Assembly: GCF_964063345.1 (NCBI RefSeq)
Contig: NZ_OZ061318.1
Span: 3,782,001-3,846,000 of the forward strand
Reading direction: 5' to 3'
Length of the DNA stretch: 64,000 nucleotides
DNA from: Pseudomonas lini
Lineage (GTDB): Bacteria > Pseudomonadota > Gammaproteobacteria > Pseudomonadales > Pseudomonadaceae
The notes beneath the pieces are model-generated. The model had not been told where the DNA came from. It made no database searches and saw only the letters and a program-made list of their open reading frames with translations. Below are positions 20,333-28,804 of this stretch, one piece after another. The translations under genes and the position numbers were made by a program. How positions within the stretch are numbered: position 1 is the first letter of the stretch; every line of letters starts with the position of its first letter.

Positions 20333-21625
20333 TTGAGCATTCAACTCAGCACTTATTCCCCGGATTCTGCGGTTCCGATCGACAAGCGTGTCTTCGGCGG
20401 CCGTGATCTGTGTTCCCTGTGGTTCTCCCTCGGCATCGGCCTGATGGTGTTGCAGACCGGCGCTTTGCTCGCACCGGGTCTGGGCCTGTCTGGCTCATTG
20501 CTGGCGATTTTTCTCGGCACGCTGGTCGGCGTTCTGTTGCTGGCCGCTGTCGGCGTAATCGGCAGCGACACCGGCCTGTCGTCGATGGCCGCGCTCAAAC
20601 TCAGCTTGGGCCGTCATGGCGCGAGCCTTCCGGCGGTGTTGAACCTGCTGCAACTGATCGGTTGGGGCTCGTTCGAAATCATCGTCATGCGCGACGCCGC
20701 CAGCCTGCTTGGCGCCCGTGCCTTCAGCGAAGGCAGCCTGCTGTCGAATCCGCTGCTTTGGACAGTTTTCTTCGGTGGTTTGGCGACTTTGCTGGCCGTC
20801 AGCGGCCCATTGACCTTTGTGCGCAAAATCCTGCGCAAGTGGGGTATATGGCTGCTGCTGGCCGCGTGCATCTGGCTGACCTGGAACCTGTTCGCCAAAG
20901 CCGATCTGGCGGCGTTGTGGGCGCAGGCCGGTGATGGTTCGATGCCGTTTGCCGTGGGCTTCGACATTGCCATCGCCATGCCGCTGTCCTGGCTGCCACT
21001 GATTGCCGACTACTCGCGTTTCGGCAAACGCGCGAAGAATGTCTTCGGCGGTACGGCGCTGGGCTTCTTTATCGGTAACTTCTGGCTGATGAGCCTGGGC
21101 GTGGCCTACACCCTGGCGTTCGCGCCGAGCGGTGAAGTGAATGCGTTGCTGCTGGCATTGGCCGGTGCAGGTTTGGGGATTCCGTTGCTGCTGATTCTGC
21201 TGGATGAGTCGGAAAATGCCTTTGCCGATATTCACTCGGCGGCGGTGTCCAGCGGGATTCTGTTGCGCTTGAAAGTCGAGCATCTGGCCTTGGCCATCGG
21301 CGTGATCTGCACACTGATCGCCTGTCTGGCGCCATTGGCTCAGTATCAGAACTTCCTGCTGCTGATCGGCTCGGTGTTTGCGCCGCTGTTCGGCGTGGTG
21401 CTGGTGGATCATTTCATCCTGCGCAAACGCAGTGCTCATGTAGCGTCAGCCGCATTGCGCTGGCCGGCGTTGCTCGCCTGGTTGGGCGGGGTGAGCACCT
21501 ATCATTTGCTGGCCAATCTCTATCCGGACATCGGCGCAACCCTGCCGTCGCTGGTACTGGCAGGGCTGCTGCAACTGCTGCTCGGTCGAGCCTTCAGCTA
21601 CGGCCGGGAAACAGCTCAGGTTTGA
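20333..21625 (+). CDS. cytX: Putative hydroxymethylpyrimidine transporter CytX
   Basis: A 430-aa membrane protein with about 12 hydrophobic helices of the nucleobase:cation symporter-1 family ('SLGIGLMVLQTGALLAPGLGL', 'WGSFEIIVMRDAASLLG', 'DIAIAMPLSWLPLIADYSRF'). Placed after thiC, it matches CytX, which imports hydroxymethylpyrimidine for thiamine salvage. The start is TTG 20333: the upstream frame has a stop (TAA at 20324-20326) and no ATG is nearby, so no longer start is possible. A REP pair separates it from thiC; co-transcription under the same riboswitch is likely but not shown. Its 3' end overlaps the convergent lipoprotein gene by 32 bases. Confidence 0.8.
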   Translation: MSIQLSTYSPDSAVPIDKRVFGGRDLCSLWFSLGIGLMVLQTGALLAPGLGLSGSLLAIFLGTLVGVLLLAAVGVIGSDTGLSSMAALKLSLGRHGASLPAVLNLLQLIGWGSFEIIVMRDAASLLGARAFSEGSLLSNPLLWTVFFGGLATLLAVSGPLTFVRKILRKWGIWLLLAACIWLTWNLFAKADLAALWAQAGDGSMPFAVGFDIAIAMPLSWLPLIADYSRFGKRAKNVFGGTALGFFIGNFWLMSLGVAYTLAFAPSGEVNALLLALAGAGLGIPLLLILLDESENAFADIHSAAVSSGILLRLKVEHLALAIGVICTLIACLAPLAQYQNFLLLIGSVFAPLFGVVLVDHFILRKRSAHVASAALRWPALLAWLGGVSTYHLLANLYPDIGATLPSLVLAGLLQLLLGRAFSYGRETAQV

Positions 21626-22340
21626 AAATACCGTTCAGGCGCGGGTAGGGGATCTTCAGTTCGACGTGGCCCAATGCGTAAGGCGCGATGGTGCTTACTT
21701 CGTACTTGAGGATCACCCCGCCGTAGGTCAGCGCCACGTTCTGGGTTTTCACGAAGGGCCAGCTCTTCACGAACTCCGGTTCCTGATCGAGTTTGGTGCT
21801 GATCAGCCAGCTGTTATGCGCCACTTGGGCCGCTTTCCAGAACGCCTCTTCCTGGCCCGGGATCAACATGTCCGAGAGGGTCAGTACTTTATGCTGCTGA
21901 CGTGAATAGTTGATGAAACCGCGGCCCGGCGTGCCATGGGCACCGCCGGTGTCCAGGTAGCTGGATAATTCAACGATCACCAAGCCGTCATGCTGCTCAC
22001 GTACCTTGGCTTGCAGGTAGCTGCTGTAGCGCGGGCCGGCACTGCTCAAAAACTGCTCGCGATAGGCCGCCAGCGTCGGCGCTACGGGGGCTTCGGGTGA
22101 GGTGCGGGTCATTTGCAGCAGGCGTTTTTCGATGATGCCGTCAAGTGCAGGCTCATCCGGGAAACGCAGCGTATCGATGTTCACCAACGGGCAGTCAGGG
22201 GTCGTGCAGCCTGGTTTCAACTGTTCCGATGCGTCGCGGGTGGTTTCCAGCGGCGCCCGATAGTTGGGCTGAAACAAACTCTGGCAGGCGCCCAGGGTCA
22301 GGGCGATTGCGGCCACAGAGGCGATTTTAAAAAGCGACAT
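21594..22340 (-). CDS. Lipoprotein with DUF3298/RsiV-type domain (PA4972-like)
   Basis: A 248-aa exported lipoprotein. The signal peptide ends in the lipobox 'LTLGACQS' (Cys19). The mature part reads 'YSSYLQAKVREQHDGLVIVELSSYLDTGGAHGTPGRGFINYSRQQHKVLTLSDML', the typical DUF3298 (RsiV family) pattern with 'TGGAHG'. It should be anchored in a membrane and face the periplasm. Related domains bind lysozyme in Gram-positive RsiV; whether this one binds a ligand is unknown. It converges with cytX, overlapping its last 32 bases. The gap to nudF is a divergent promoter region of about 205 bases. Confidence 0.8.
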   Translation of the reverse strand: MSLFKIASVAAIALTLGACQSLFQPNYRAPLETTRDASEQLKPGCTTPDCPLVNIDTLRFPDEPALDGIIEKRLLQMTRTSPEAPVAPTLAAYREQFLSSAGPRYSSYLQAKVREQHDGLVIVELSSYLDTGGAHGTPGRGFINYSRQQHKVLTLSDMLIPGQEEAFWKAAQVAHNSWLISTKLDQEPEFVKSWPFVKTQNVALTYGGVILKYEVSTIAPYALGHVELKIPYPRLNGIFKPELFPGRS

Positions 22341-22546
22341 GGGCGTCCTTCATAAAACAGGGAAAGGCGAAAAGTTACCCGCTTCGACTCTTAACGAAGC
22401 AGTCAGTTCGCCACTAAGCTAATTAGAGTTGGTTTCGCCCTCACCGTCTATCCCGCTGACTGGAAAGGGGCTGCATCAAACATCGCGGGCGCGTTAGGAT
22501 GGCGCGAAGTCGAGGCTGGAGCCTCGGTGTAGATACGAGGATTGTC

Positions 22547-23164
22547 ATGACTGATTTTGCCAACGCCATTCCGACCGCCGTTGATATCGTTCGGCGCGAA
22601 AAGTGCTACGAGGGTTTCTATAAGCTCGATCGCGTGCACTTGCGCCACGAATTGTTCGCCGGTGGCATGAGTCGCGAGATCAATCGTGAACTGTTCGTGC
22701 GCCATGATGCGGTGTGCGTACTGCCTTACGATCCGCAGCGCGACGAAGTGGTGCTGATCGAGCAGTTTCGCGTTGGCGCCATGGGCAAGACCGACAACCC
22801 GTGGCTGATCGAACTGGTCGCCGGTCTGATCGATAAGGATGAAGTGCCGGAAGAAGTTGCTCACCGCGAAGCGCAGGAGGAAGCTGGGCTTGTATTCGGG
22901 GCGCTCTGGCCGATGACCAAATATTTTCCATCGCCGGGCGGCAGCAATGAATTCGTGCACTTGTACCTGGGGCGTTGCGAGACAACCGGGGTCGGCGGCC
23001 TGCATGGGCTGGAGGAAGAGGCAGAAGATATTCGCGTCACGGTCTGGGCGTTCGAAGATGCCCTGCAAGCCGTACGCGACGGACGTATTGCCAACGCGGC
23101 AAGCATCATTGCCTTGCAATGGCTGGCTTTGAATCGCGTTGAAGTGAGGGGGCTATGGTCGTAA
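22547..23164 (+). CDS. nudF: ADP-ribose diphosphatase (Nudix hydrolase)
   Basis: A 205-aa Nudix enzyme that hydrolyses ADP-ribose to AMP and ribose 5-phosphate. The Nudix box 'GLIDKDEVPEEVAHREAQEEAGL' (about 99-121) has the conserved GxxxxxExxxxxxxREAxEExG spacing. The upstream beta region 'VCVLPYDPQRDEVVLIEQFRVG' and the insert 'TKYFPSPGGSNEFVHLYLGRC' match NudF/TrgB relatives. I chose ATG 22547 (MTDFANAIP) with 'acgagg' eight bases before it. It overlaps the next gene by ten bases, and nudF-DUF1249-cpdA is a conserved order in pseudomonads. Confidence 0.93.
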   Translation: MTDFANAIPTAVDIVRREKCYEGFYKLDRVHLRHELFAGGMSREINRELFVRHDAVCVLPYDPQRDEVVLIEQFRVGAMGKTDNPWLIELVAGLIDKDEVPEEVAHREAQEEAGLVFGALWPMTKYFPSPGGSNEFVHLYLGRCETTGVGGLHGLEEEAEDIRVTVWAFEDALQAVRDGRIANAASIIALQWLALNRVEVRGLWS

Positions 23165-23607
23165 ACAAGCTGCGCGATCGCTACCGGATCGACCTCGTGG
23201 GGCTGCAAGCCTCCTGCGAGGCCAACTATGCACGCCTGATGCGATTGTTACCGGACATGCGTAGCGAGCCGCAGGCGCGGCGCATTGCCGTGACCCACGG
23301 CGACCAGATGCTTGGCGTGCTGGCCCTGGAAGTGTTGCAAGTCTGTCCGTACACCACGACGCTGCAAGTACGCCAGGAACACAGCCTGCCGTGGCTGCCG
23401 GTTCCTCAACTTGAAGTTCAGGTCTATCACGACGCCTGCATGGCCGAAGTGGTCAGCGCCGAACATGCAAGACGCTTCCGGGGCATCTATCCTTACCCCA
23501 ACGCCGCGATGCATCAGCCGGATGAAAAGGCTCAGCTCAATCTGTTCCTGGGGGAATGGCTGAGTCACTGTCTGGCATGTGGGCACGAGTACGCAGTCGT
23601 TCGGTAG
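23155..23607 (+). CDS. DUF1249 family protein
   Basis: A 150-aa soluble protein. It shows the DUF1249 features 'LQASCEANYARLMRLLPDM' at the start and 'YPYPNAAMHQPDEKAQLNLFLGEWLSHCLACGHE' at the end, with a conserved Cys pair in 'CLACGHE'. The start ATG 23155 overlaps the nudF stop by ten bases, so translation is probably coupled. Homologues sit between nudF and cpdA across gammaproteobacteria, suggesting a link to nucleotide or cAMP turnover, but no activity is known to me. Confidence 0.85.
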   Translation: MVVNKLRDRYRIDLVGLQASCEANYARLMRLLPDMRSEPQARRIAVTHGDQMLGVLALEVLQVCPYTTTLQVRQEHSLPWLPVPQLEVQVYHDACMAEVVSAEHARRFRGIYPYPNAAMHQPDEKAQLNLFLGEWLSHCLACGHEYAVVR

Positions 23608-23705
23608 TTGTGAACTGCGTCCGGTTCACAGGTTTCCTCTTTTGATCGTCCCCCAGCATAATTGCGGCCCTTACCCATCCCGTGATCACGCCCTGGGAGA
23701 ACGCC

Positions 23706-24521
23706 TTGCCGAGCGTATCCACATTGACCACCGCCGATCCGGCGTTGCTGGTGCAACTCTCCGACAGCCATCTGTTTGCCGAGGCGGACGGGACGTTGCT
23801 GGGGATGAATACCCGCGACAGCCTGCAAAAAGTCATTGAGCTGGTAAAGCTTCAGCAGCCGCAGATCGACTTGATCATTGCCAGTGGCGATCTTTCACAG
23901 GACGGGACGCTGGAGTCGTATCAGCTGTTTCGTGACCTGACCCGACAGATCGATGCGCCGGCACGCTGGATTCCCGGTAATCATGACGAGCCGCAGATCA
24001 TGGCCGAGGCGGCAGTGCAGAGTGCGCTGCTGGAACCGGTGGTGGACATCGGCAACTGGCGGGTTACGTTGCTCGATTCTGCTGTGCCGGGTTCGGTGCC
24101 GGGGTATTTGCAGGATGAACAGTTGCAGTTGCTGGCCCGCTCATTGAGTGAGGCACCGCAGCGGCATCATTTGGTGTGTTTCCATCATCATCCGGTGTCG
24201 ATCGGGTGTGCGTGGATGGAGCCCATTGGATTGCGCAATCCTGAAGCGTTGTTCGCGGTGCTGGATCGCTTTCCGCAGGTGCGTGCGGTGTTGTGGGGGC
24301 ATGTGCATCAGGAAATTGACCAGAAGCGCAACGGTGTTCGCCTGATTGCATCGCCCTCGACCTGTATTCAGTTCGAGCCGGGCAGTGATGATTTCAAGGT
24401 GAGCGAGCAGGCGCCGGGGTATCGGTGGTTGCGGTTGTTGCCGGATGGCCATTTGGAAACAGGTGTTGAGCGCGTCACCGGTTTCGACTTTCAGGTTGAT
24501 TACGGCTCCAATGGCTACTGA
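23706..24521 (+). CDS. cpdA: 3',5'-cyclic-AMP phosphodiesterase
   Basis: A 271-aa class III phosphodiesterase that hydrolyses cAMP. The metallophosphatase motifs are in order: 'LSDSHLF' (D-x-H), 'ASGDLSQDG' (GDxxxxG), 'WIPGNHDEP' (GNHD), 'CFHHHPVSIG' and 'LWGHVHQE' (GHxH). The start is TTG 23706 (LPSVSTLTTADP): 'GGGAGA' lies at 23695-23700, six bases upstream, a far better ribosome binding site than any near the GTG at 23682. It follows the DUF1249 gene by about 100 bases and is followed by a REP pair. In pseudomonads CpdA lowers cAMP and so dampens Vfr-dependent genes. Confidence 0.93.
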   Translation: MPSVSTLTTADPALLVQLSDSHLFAEADGTLLGMNTRDSLQKVIELVKLQQPQIDLIIASGDLSQDGTLESYQLFRDLTRQIDAPARWIPGNHDEPQIMAEAAVQSALLEPVVDIGNWRVTLLDSAVPGSVPGYLQDEQLQLLARSLSEAPQRHHLVCFHHHPVSIGCAWMEPIGLRNPEALFAVLDRFPQVRAVLWGHVHQEIDQKRNGVRLIASPSTCIQFEPGSDDFKVSEQAPGYRWLRLLPDGHLETGVERVTGFDFQVDYGSNGY

Positions 24522-24553
24522 TTTATTTGTCATTTCCAAAGACCGAGGCGTGG

Positions 24554-24631
24554 CCATCGCGGGCAAGCCCGCTCCCACAAGGATCTGAGGCGCTCACAAA
24601 TCCCCTGTTGGAGCGGGCTTGCCCGCGATGG
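24554..24631. repeat. REP pair, 'GTGGGAGCGGGCTTGCCCGCGAT' family
   Basis: Left unit CCATCGCGGGCAAGCCCGCT and right unit GAGCGGGCTTGCCCGCGATGG, in opposite orientation. The right unit begins TTGGAGC instead of TGGGAGC. It lies between cpdA and yqiA. Confidence 0.9.
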
Positions 24632-24724
24632 CGTTCGCTCAGGCGACATGATTTTCACGCATATCCCCGATTCCCCCGACACCCTGTAAACTGCGCCTCT
24701 TTACCCGACGCACAGGGAGCTCAA

Positions 24725-25333
24725 ATGTCTGGCTCGATCCTTTATATCCACGGTTTCAACAGCGCGCCGGCGTCGAAAAAGGCCTGTCAGTTGATCACTG
24801 TGATGGAACGGCTGGGCTTGAGCGATCAATTGCGTGTGCCGGCCTTGCATCACCATCCCCGCGAGGCCATCGGTCAGCTGGAGCAGGCGATTGTCGAGCT
24901 GGGGCGGCCACTGCTGGTCGGCAGCTCACTCGGCGGCTACTATGCGACTCACTTGGCCGAGCGCCATGGCTTGAAAGCCCTGTTGATCAACCCTGCCGTC
25001 AGCCCACACCAGATGTTCGACGGGTTCTTGGGGACGCAGAAAAACCTGTACACCGATGAGACCTGGGAATTGACCCACGACCACGTAACGGCCCTGGCCG
25101 AGCTGGAAGTGCCGGCGCCCAAGGATCCGCAGCGGTTTCAAGTATGGTTGCAGACCGGCGATGAAACGCTGGATTATCGCCTCGCCCAACAGTATTACCG
25201 GGCCTGTGCCTTGCGTATCCAGGCGGGCGGCGACCATAGTTTCCAGGGTTTTGCCGAGCGATTGCCGGCAATGCTGAGTTTCGCCGGCATCGGCGCAGAT
25301 TTGTATCAGGCGATTGATTTCACTGCACTGTGA
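24725..25333 (+). CDS. yqiA: YqiA-type esterase (alpha/beta hydrolase)
   Basis: A 202-aa alpha/beta hydrolase of the YqiA family, which hydrolyses short acyl esters. The oxyanion region 'ILYIHGFNSAPASKK' is at residues 5-19. The nucleophile is in 'LLVGSSLGGYYATHLA' (GxSxG, about residue 64). The catalytic Asp is likely in 'LQTGDETLDY', and the His is in 'AGGDHSFQGF' (about 178). I chose ATG 24725, with 'cagggag' just upstream; the long upstream extension spans the REP pair and is not coding. It precedes parE, as in E. coli and PAO1 (yqiA-parE). Confidence 0.9.
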   Translation: MSGSILYIHGFNSAPASKKACQLITVMERLGLSDQLRVPALHHHPREAIGQLEQAIVELGRPLLVGSSLGGYYATHLAERHGLKALLINPAVSPHQMFDGFLGTQKNLYTDETWELTHDHVTALAELEVPAPKDPQRFQVWLQTGDETLDYRLAQQYYRACALRIQAGGDHSFQGFAERLPAMLSFAGIGADLYQAIDFTAL

Positions 25334-25385
25334 TTTGTCGCCTCTTTTTCACAGAACACTTTTTACAGGCGGACGATGAGACCCC

Positions 25386-27290
25386 ATGGCCACTCCCAGC
25401 GCTAGCTCTTATAACGCAGACGCCATCGAAGTCCTCTCGGGCCTCGACCCGGTGCGCAAACGCCCCGGCATGTACACCGACACCAGTCGGCCGAACCACC
25501 TCGCCCAGGAAGTTATCGACAACAGCGTCGACGAAGCCTTGGCCGGGCATGCGACATCGGTGCAGGTCATCCTGCACGCCGATCACTCTCTGGAAGTCAG
25601 CGATGATGGCCGTGGCATGCCAGTGGACATTCACCCGGAAGAGGGTGTGTCGGGTGTCGAGCTGATCCTCACCAAGCTTCATGCGGGCGGCAAGTTTTCC
25701 AACAAGAACTACCAGTTCTCCGGCGGTTTGCACGGGGTGGGTATTTCCGTGGTCAACGCCTTGTCGACCGAAGTCCGGGTGCGTGTAAAGCGTGACGGCA
25801 ACGAATACCAGATGACTTTCGCTGACGGTTACAAAAAGACCGAGCTGGAAGTGATTGGCACCGTCGGCAAACGCAACACCGGCACCAGCGTGTTCTTCGC
25901 GCCGGACCCGAAGTATTTCGATTCACCGAAATTCTCCATCAGCCGCCTCAAGCACGTGCTCAAGGCCAAGGCTGTTCTATGCCCGGGGCTGCTGGTCAGT
26001 TTTGAAGACAAGGCCACCGGCGAGAAAGTCGAATGGCATTACGAAGACGGTCTGCGCTCCTACCTGGTGGACGCGGTCAGTGAATTCGAACGCCTGCCGG
26101 ACGAGCCGTTCTGCGGCAGCCTGGCTGGTAATAAAGAAGCGGTCGATTGGGCGCTGCTGTGGTTGCCCGAGGGCGGCGACAGCGTTCAGGAAAGCTACGT
26201 CAACCTGATCCCGACGGCCCAGGGCGGTACTCACGTCAACGGTCTGCGTCAGGGCTTGCTCGATGCGATGCGCGAGTTCTGCGAGTTCCGCAGCCTGCTG
26301 CCGCGTGGCGTGAAGCTGGCGCCGGAAGACGTCTGGGAACGCATTGCGTTCGTCCTGTCGATGAAGATGCAGGAACCGCAATTCTCCGGTCAGACCAAGG
26401 AGCGCCTGTCATCCCGTGAAGCGGCGGCTTTCGTTTCCGGTGTGGTCAAGGACGCTTTCAGCCTGTGGCTCAACGCTCACCCGGAAACCGGCATGCTGCT
26501 GGCGGAACTGGCGATCAACAACGCCGGCCGTCGTCTGAAGGCCAGCAAGAAGGTCGAGCGTAAGCGCATTACCCAAGGGCCGGCGTTGCCGGGCAAACTC
26601 GCCGACTGCGCCGGGCAGGACCCGATGCGTTCCGAGCTGTTCCTGGTGGAAGGTGATTCCGCCGGCGGTTCGGCCAAGCAGGCGCGGGACAAAGAATTTC
26701 AGGCGATCCTGCCGTTGCGCGGCAAGATTCTGAACACCTGGGAAGTCGACGGCAGCGAAGTGTTGGCCAGCCAGGAAGTGCACAACATTGCCGTGGCCAT
26801 CGGTGTCGATCCGGGCTCGGCGGACATCGCTCAACTGCGTTACGGCAAGATTTGCATCCTCGCTGACGCCGACTCCGACGGTCTGCACATCGCCACATTG
26901 CTGTGTGCCTTGTTCGTCCAGCATTTCCGCCCGCTGGTGGATGCCGGTCACGTCTACGTCGCCATGCCGCCGCTGTACCGTATCGACCTGGGCAAAGAGA
27001 TTTACTATGCCCTGGACGAGGCTGAGCGCGATGGCATTCTCGACCGCCTGGTAGCCGAGAAGAAACGCGGCAAACCACAGGTCACCCGATTCAAAGGTCT
27101 GGGTGAAATGAACCCGCCGCAGCTGCGCGAAACCACCATGGACCCGAACACACGGCGTCTGGTGCAGTTGACGCTGGAAGATTTCGACGCGACCTCGGAA
27201 ATGATGGACATGCTGCTGGCGAAAAAACGCGCTGGCGATCGCAAGTCCTGGCTGGAGTCCAAGGGCAACCTGGCCGAGGTTCTGGGCTGA
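25386..27290 (+). CDS. parE: DNA topoisomerase IV subunit B
   Basis: A 634-aa ATPase subunit of topoisomerase IV, which unlinks daughter chromosomes. The GHKL ATP site shows '[16 protein letters not shown]' and '[13 protein letters not shown]' (N-terminal 80 residues). The Toprim domain shows '[16 protein letters not shown]' (about 419-434) and '[15 protein letters not shown]' (about 492-506), with the metal-binding Asp residues. The C-terminal '[20 protein letters not shown]' is typical. The start ATG 25386 is conserved in sequence ([15 protein letters not shown]). The stop overlaps the start of the next gene (TGATG), so the pair is coupled. Confidence 0.97.
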   Translation: MATPSASSYNADAIEVLSGLDPVRKRPGMYTDTSRPNHLAQEVIDNSVDEALAGHATSVQVILHADHSLEVSDDGRGMPVDIHPEEGVSGVELILTKLHAGGKFSNKNYQFSGGLHGVGISVVNALSTEVRVRVKRDGNEYQMTFADGYKKTELEVIGTVGKRNTGTSVFFAPDPKYFDSPKFSISRLKHVLKAKAVLCPGLLVSFEDKATGEKVEWHYEDGLRSYLVDAVSEFERLPDEPFCGSLAGNKEAVDWALLWLPEGGDSVQESYVNLIPTAQGGTHVNGLRQGLLDAMREFCEFRSLLPRGVKLAPEDVWERIAFVLSMKMQEPQFSGQTKERLSSREAAAFVSGVVKDAFSLWLNAHPETGMLLAELAINNAGRRLKASKKVERKRITQGPALPGKLADCAGQDPMRSELFLVEGDSAGGSAKQARDKEFQAILPLRGKILNTWEVDGSEVLASQEVHNIAVAIGVDPGSADIAQLRYGKICILADADSDGLHIATLLCALFVQHFRPLVDAGHVYVAMPPLYRIDLGKEIYYALDEAERDGILDRLVAEKKRGKPQVTRFKGLGEMNPPQLRETTMDPNTRRLVQLTLEDFDATSEMMDMLLAKKRAGDRKSWLESKGNLAEVLG

Positions 27291-28276
27291 TGCGATTTGG
27301 CTGGGCCCTGGCGTGTGCGTTGCTGCTGACCTCGGTAACGGTTTCGGCGCAGCCTCCTGAGCTGCGCCTGTTATCCGAGCATGCCGTCGACGGCATGCGC
27401 GGCGGCAATCTGTCGGGGCTGGCCCAGTGCGGCAAGGACCTGTGGACTGTTTCGGATCGGGACGATGATCAAATCTATCGCCTCGACACCCGCAACAACA
27501 CCTGGCAAGCCGAAACCGTGCGCATTGACGTACCTCTGGTACCCGACAGCGGTTTGCCCTGGGGCTTGCGTTCCCGGACCTGGGCGGCGTCGTTCGTGCG
27601 GGGCGGGGACCTGGATTTCGAAGGCATTACCTGCGACAGCGCCGGTAATCGTTACATCGTCAGCGAAGCACACGCCGCGGTGCTGCAAGTGCCGCCAATC
27701 GGGCCTGCGTCCTGGCTGAAAATCTCGCCGATGCTGGTACGCGAAGCACGGGCCAGCGGCATGTTGCTGCACTTCAATGCGTTGTTCGAAGGCCTGACGA
27801 TCAATCCGGCCGGTGACACGCTGTGGCTGGCCGCTGAGCGTGAGCGCCGTGGTTTGCTGCTGATCAAGCGCAAACAAACGGTGTGGGACTGCGACGGTGG
27901 CTGTGTGCTGCTGAGTGAAGCGGGGGTGGAGATGCAGCCAGCGCAATTTCCCAAGGCCCGTGCACGCTCCCGGGATTTTGCCGATCTGTCATTGTTCGAC
28001 GGCAAGCTGTTTACCCTTGAGCGCAATGTCTTTCAGGTTTGCCGTCGCGATGCGGTGACGGCCAAGGTCGAGCGCTGCTGGTCGTTTGCCGCCGAGGCCT
28101 TGCAGGAAAAACGTCGTTATTCACAGCCCTTTGGGCTGGCGGAAGCGTTGATCGTGGACGCCGACGGTGCCTGGATCGGTATCGACAACAATAATGGTGC
28201 GCGCGCCGACGGCGAGAAACGCCCGATTGTCTGGCGCTTTGCCGCGCCTGAAGGTGGCTGGAGTGCCAAGCCATGA
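27290..28276 (+). CDS. Secreted esterase-like phytase family protein (PF13449 type)
   Basis: A 328-aa protein with a clear signal peptide (about residues 1-20, ending 'TVSAQPP'), so it is periplasmic. It has the layout of the 'esterase-like activity of phytase' family: 'GLSGLAQCGKDLWTVSDRDDDQIYRLD', 'GDLDFEGITCDSAGNRYIVSEAH' and 'ALFEGLTINPAGDTLWLAAERE', which are the beta-propeller blades carrying acidic metal ligands. The natural substrate is unknown. It overlaps the parE stop by one base and is followed by the retropepsin-like gene with a four-base overlap, an arrangement matching PA4966-PA4965. Confidence 0.75.
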   Translation: MRFGWALACALLLTSVTVSAQPPELRLLSEHAVDGMRGGNLSGLAQCGKDLWTVSDRDDDQIYRLDTRNNTWQAETVRIDVPLVPDSGLPWGLRSRTWAASFVRGGDLDFEGITCDSAGNRYIVSEAHAAVLQVPPIGPASWLKISPMLVREARASGMLLHFNALFEGLTINPAGDTLWLAAERERRGLLLIKRKQTVWDCDGGCVLLSEAGVEMQPAQFPKARARSRDFADLSLFDGKLFTLERNVFQVCRRDAVTAKVERCWSFAAEALQEKRRYSQPFGLAEALIVDADGAWIGIDNNNGARADGEKRPIVWRFAAPEGGWSAKP

Positions 28277-28794
28277 GTCAGCAACCGCCGGGCAAACGCG
28301 CCGGCCGGGTGTTGATGGTGTTGGCCTGGTGCGCCGCACTGTTTCTGGCAACGCGGTTTTTCGGGCAATGGGAAGAGCGCCAGCAAAATCCGAATGGGGT
28401 GGTCAGCTCTGAGCAGGGAAAAGGTTTTATCGAAGTGAAGCTGATCAGCAACAGCCAGGGGCATTTTATCGCCACTGGTCAGATCAACGGCCAGCCCGTG
28501 GATTTCATGCTCGATACCGGCGCGACCGATGTGGCGATCCCGGCCGAAGTGGCCGAGCGGCTGAAACTGGAAAAAGGCTTTGGGGTGACCCTGAGCACGG
28601 CCAATGGCTTGAGCGAGGGCTATCGAACCCGCCTCGACCGGCTGCAATTGGGCGACATCGTGCTGCGTGACGTTCGCGCGCTGGTGGCGCCCGGTTTGCA
28701 CGGCAATCAGGTGCTGCTCGGTATGAGCGCACTGAACAAACTTGAATTTACCCAGCGCGGTGGCACCATGCTGCTGCGCCAGACAACGAACTGA
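28273..28794 (+). CDS. Retropepsin-like aspartic protease (clan AA, TIGR02281 type)
   Basis: A 173-aa inner-membrane protein. A membrane segment near residues 12-28 ('[18 protein letters not shown]') anchors a periplasmic domain. The catalytic motif is '[13 protein letters not shown]' (D-T-G-A-T, about residues 77-89), followed by the hydrophobic-hydrophobic-Gly pattern of retropepsins near 'VLLGMSAL'. As a single-domain protease it should work as a dimer. Its substrate is unknown to me. It starts four bases before the end of the phytase-like gene, and parC follows ten bases after its stop. Confidence 0.85.
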   Translation: MSQQPPGKRAGRVLMVLAWCAALFLATRFFGQWEERQQNPNGVVSSEQGKGFIEVKLISNSQGHFIATGQINGQPVDFMLDTGATDVAIPAEVAERLKLEKGFGVTLSTANGLSEGYRTRLDRLQLGDIVLRDVRALVAPGLHGNQVLLGMSALNKLEFTQRGGTMLLRQTTN

Positions 28795-28804
28795 TGAGGC
28801 CCGC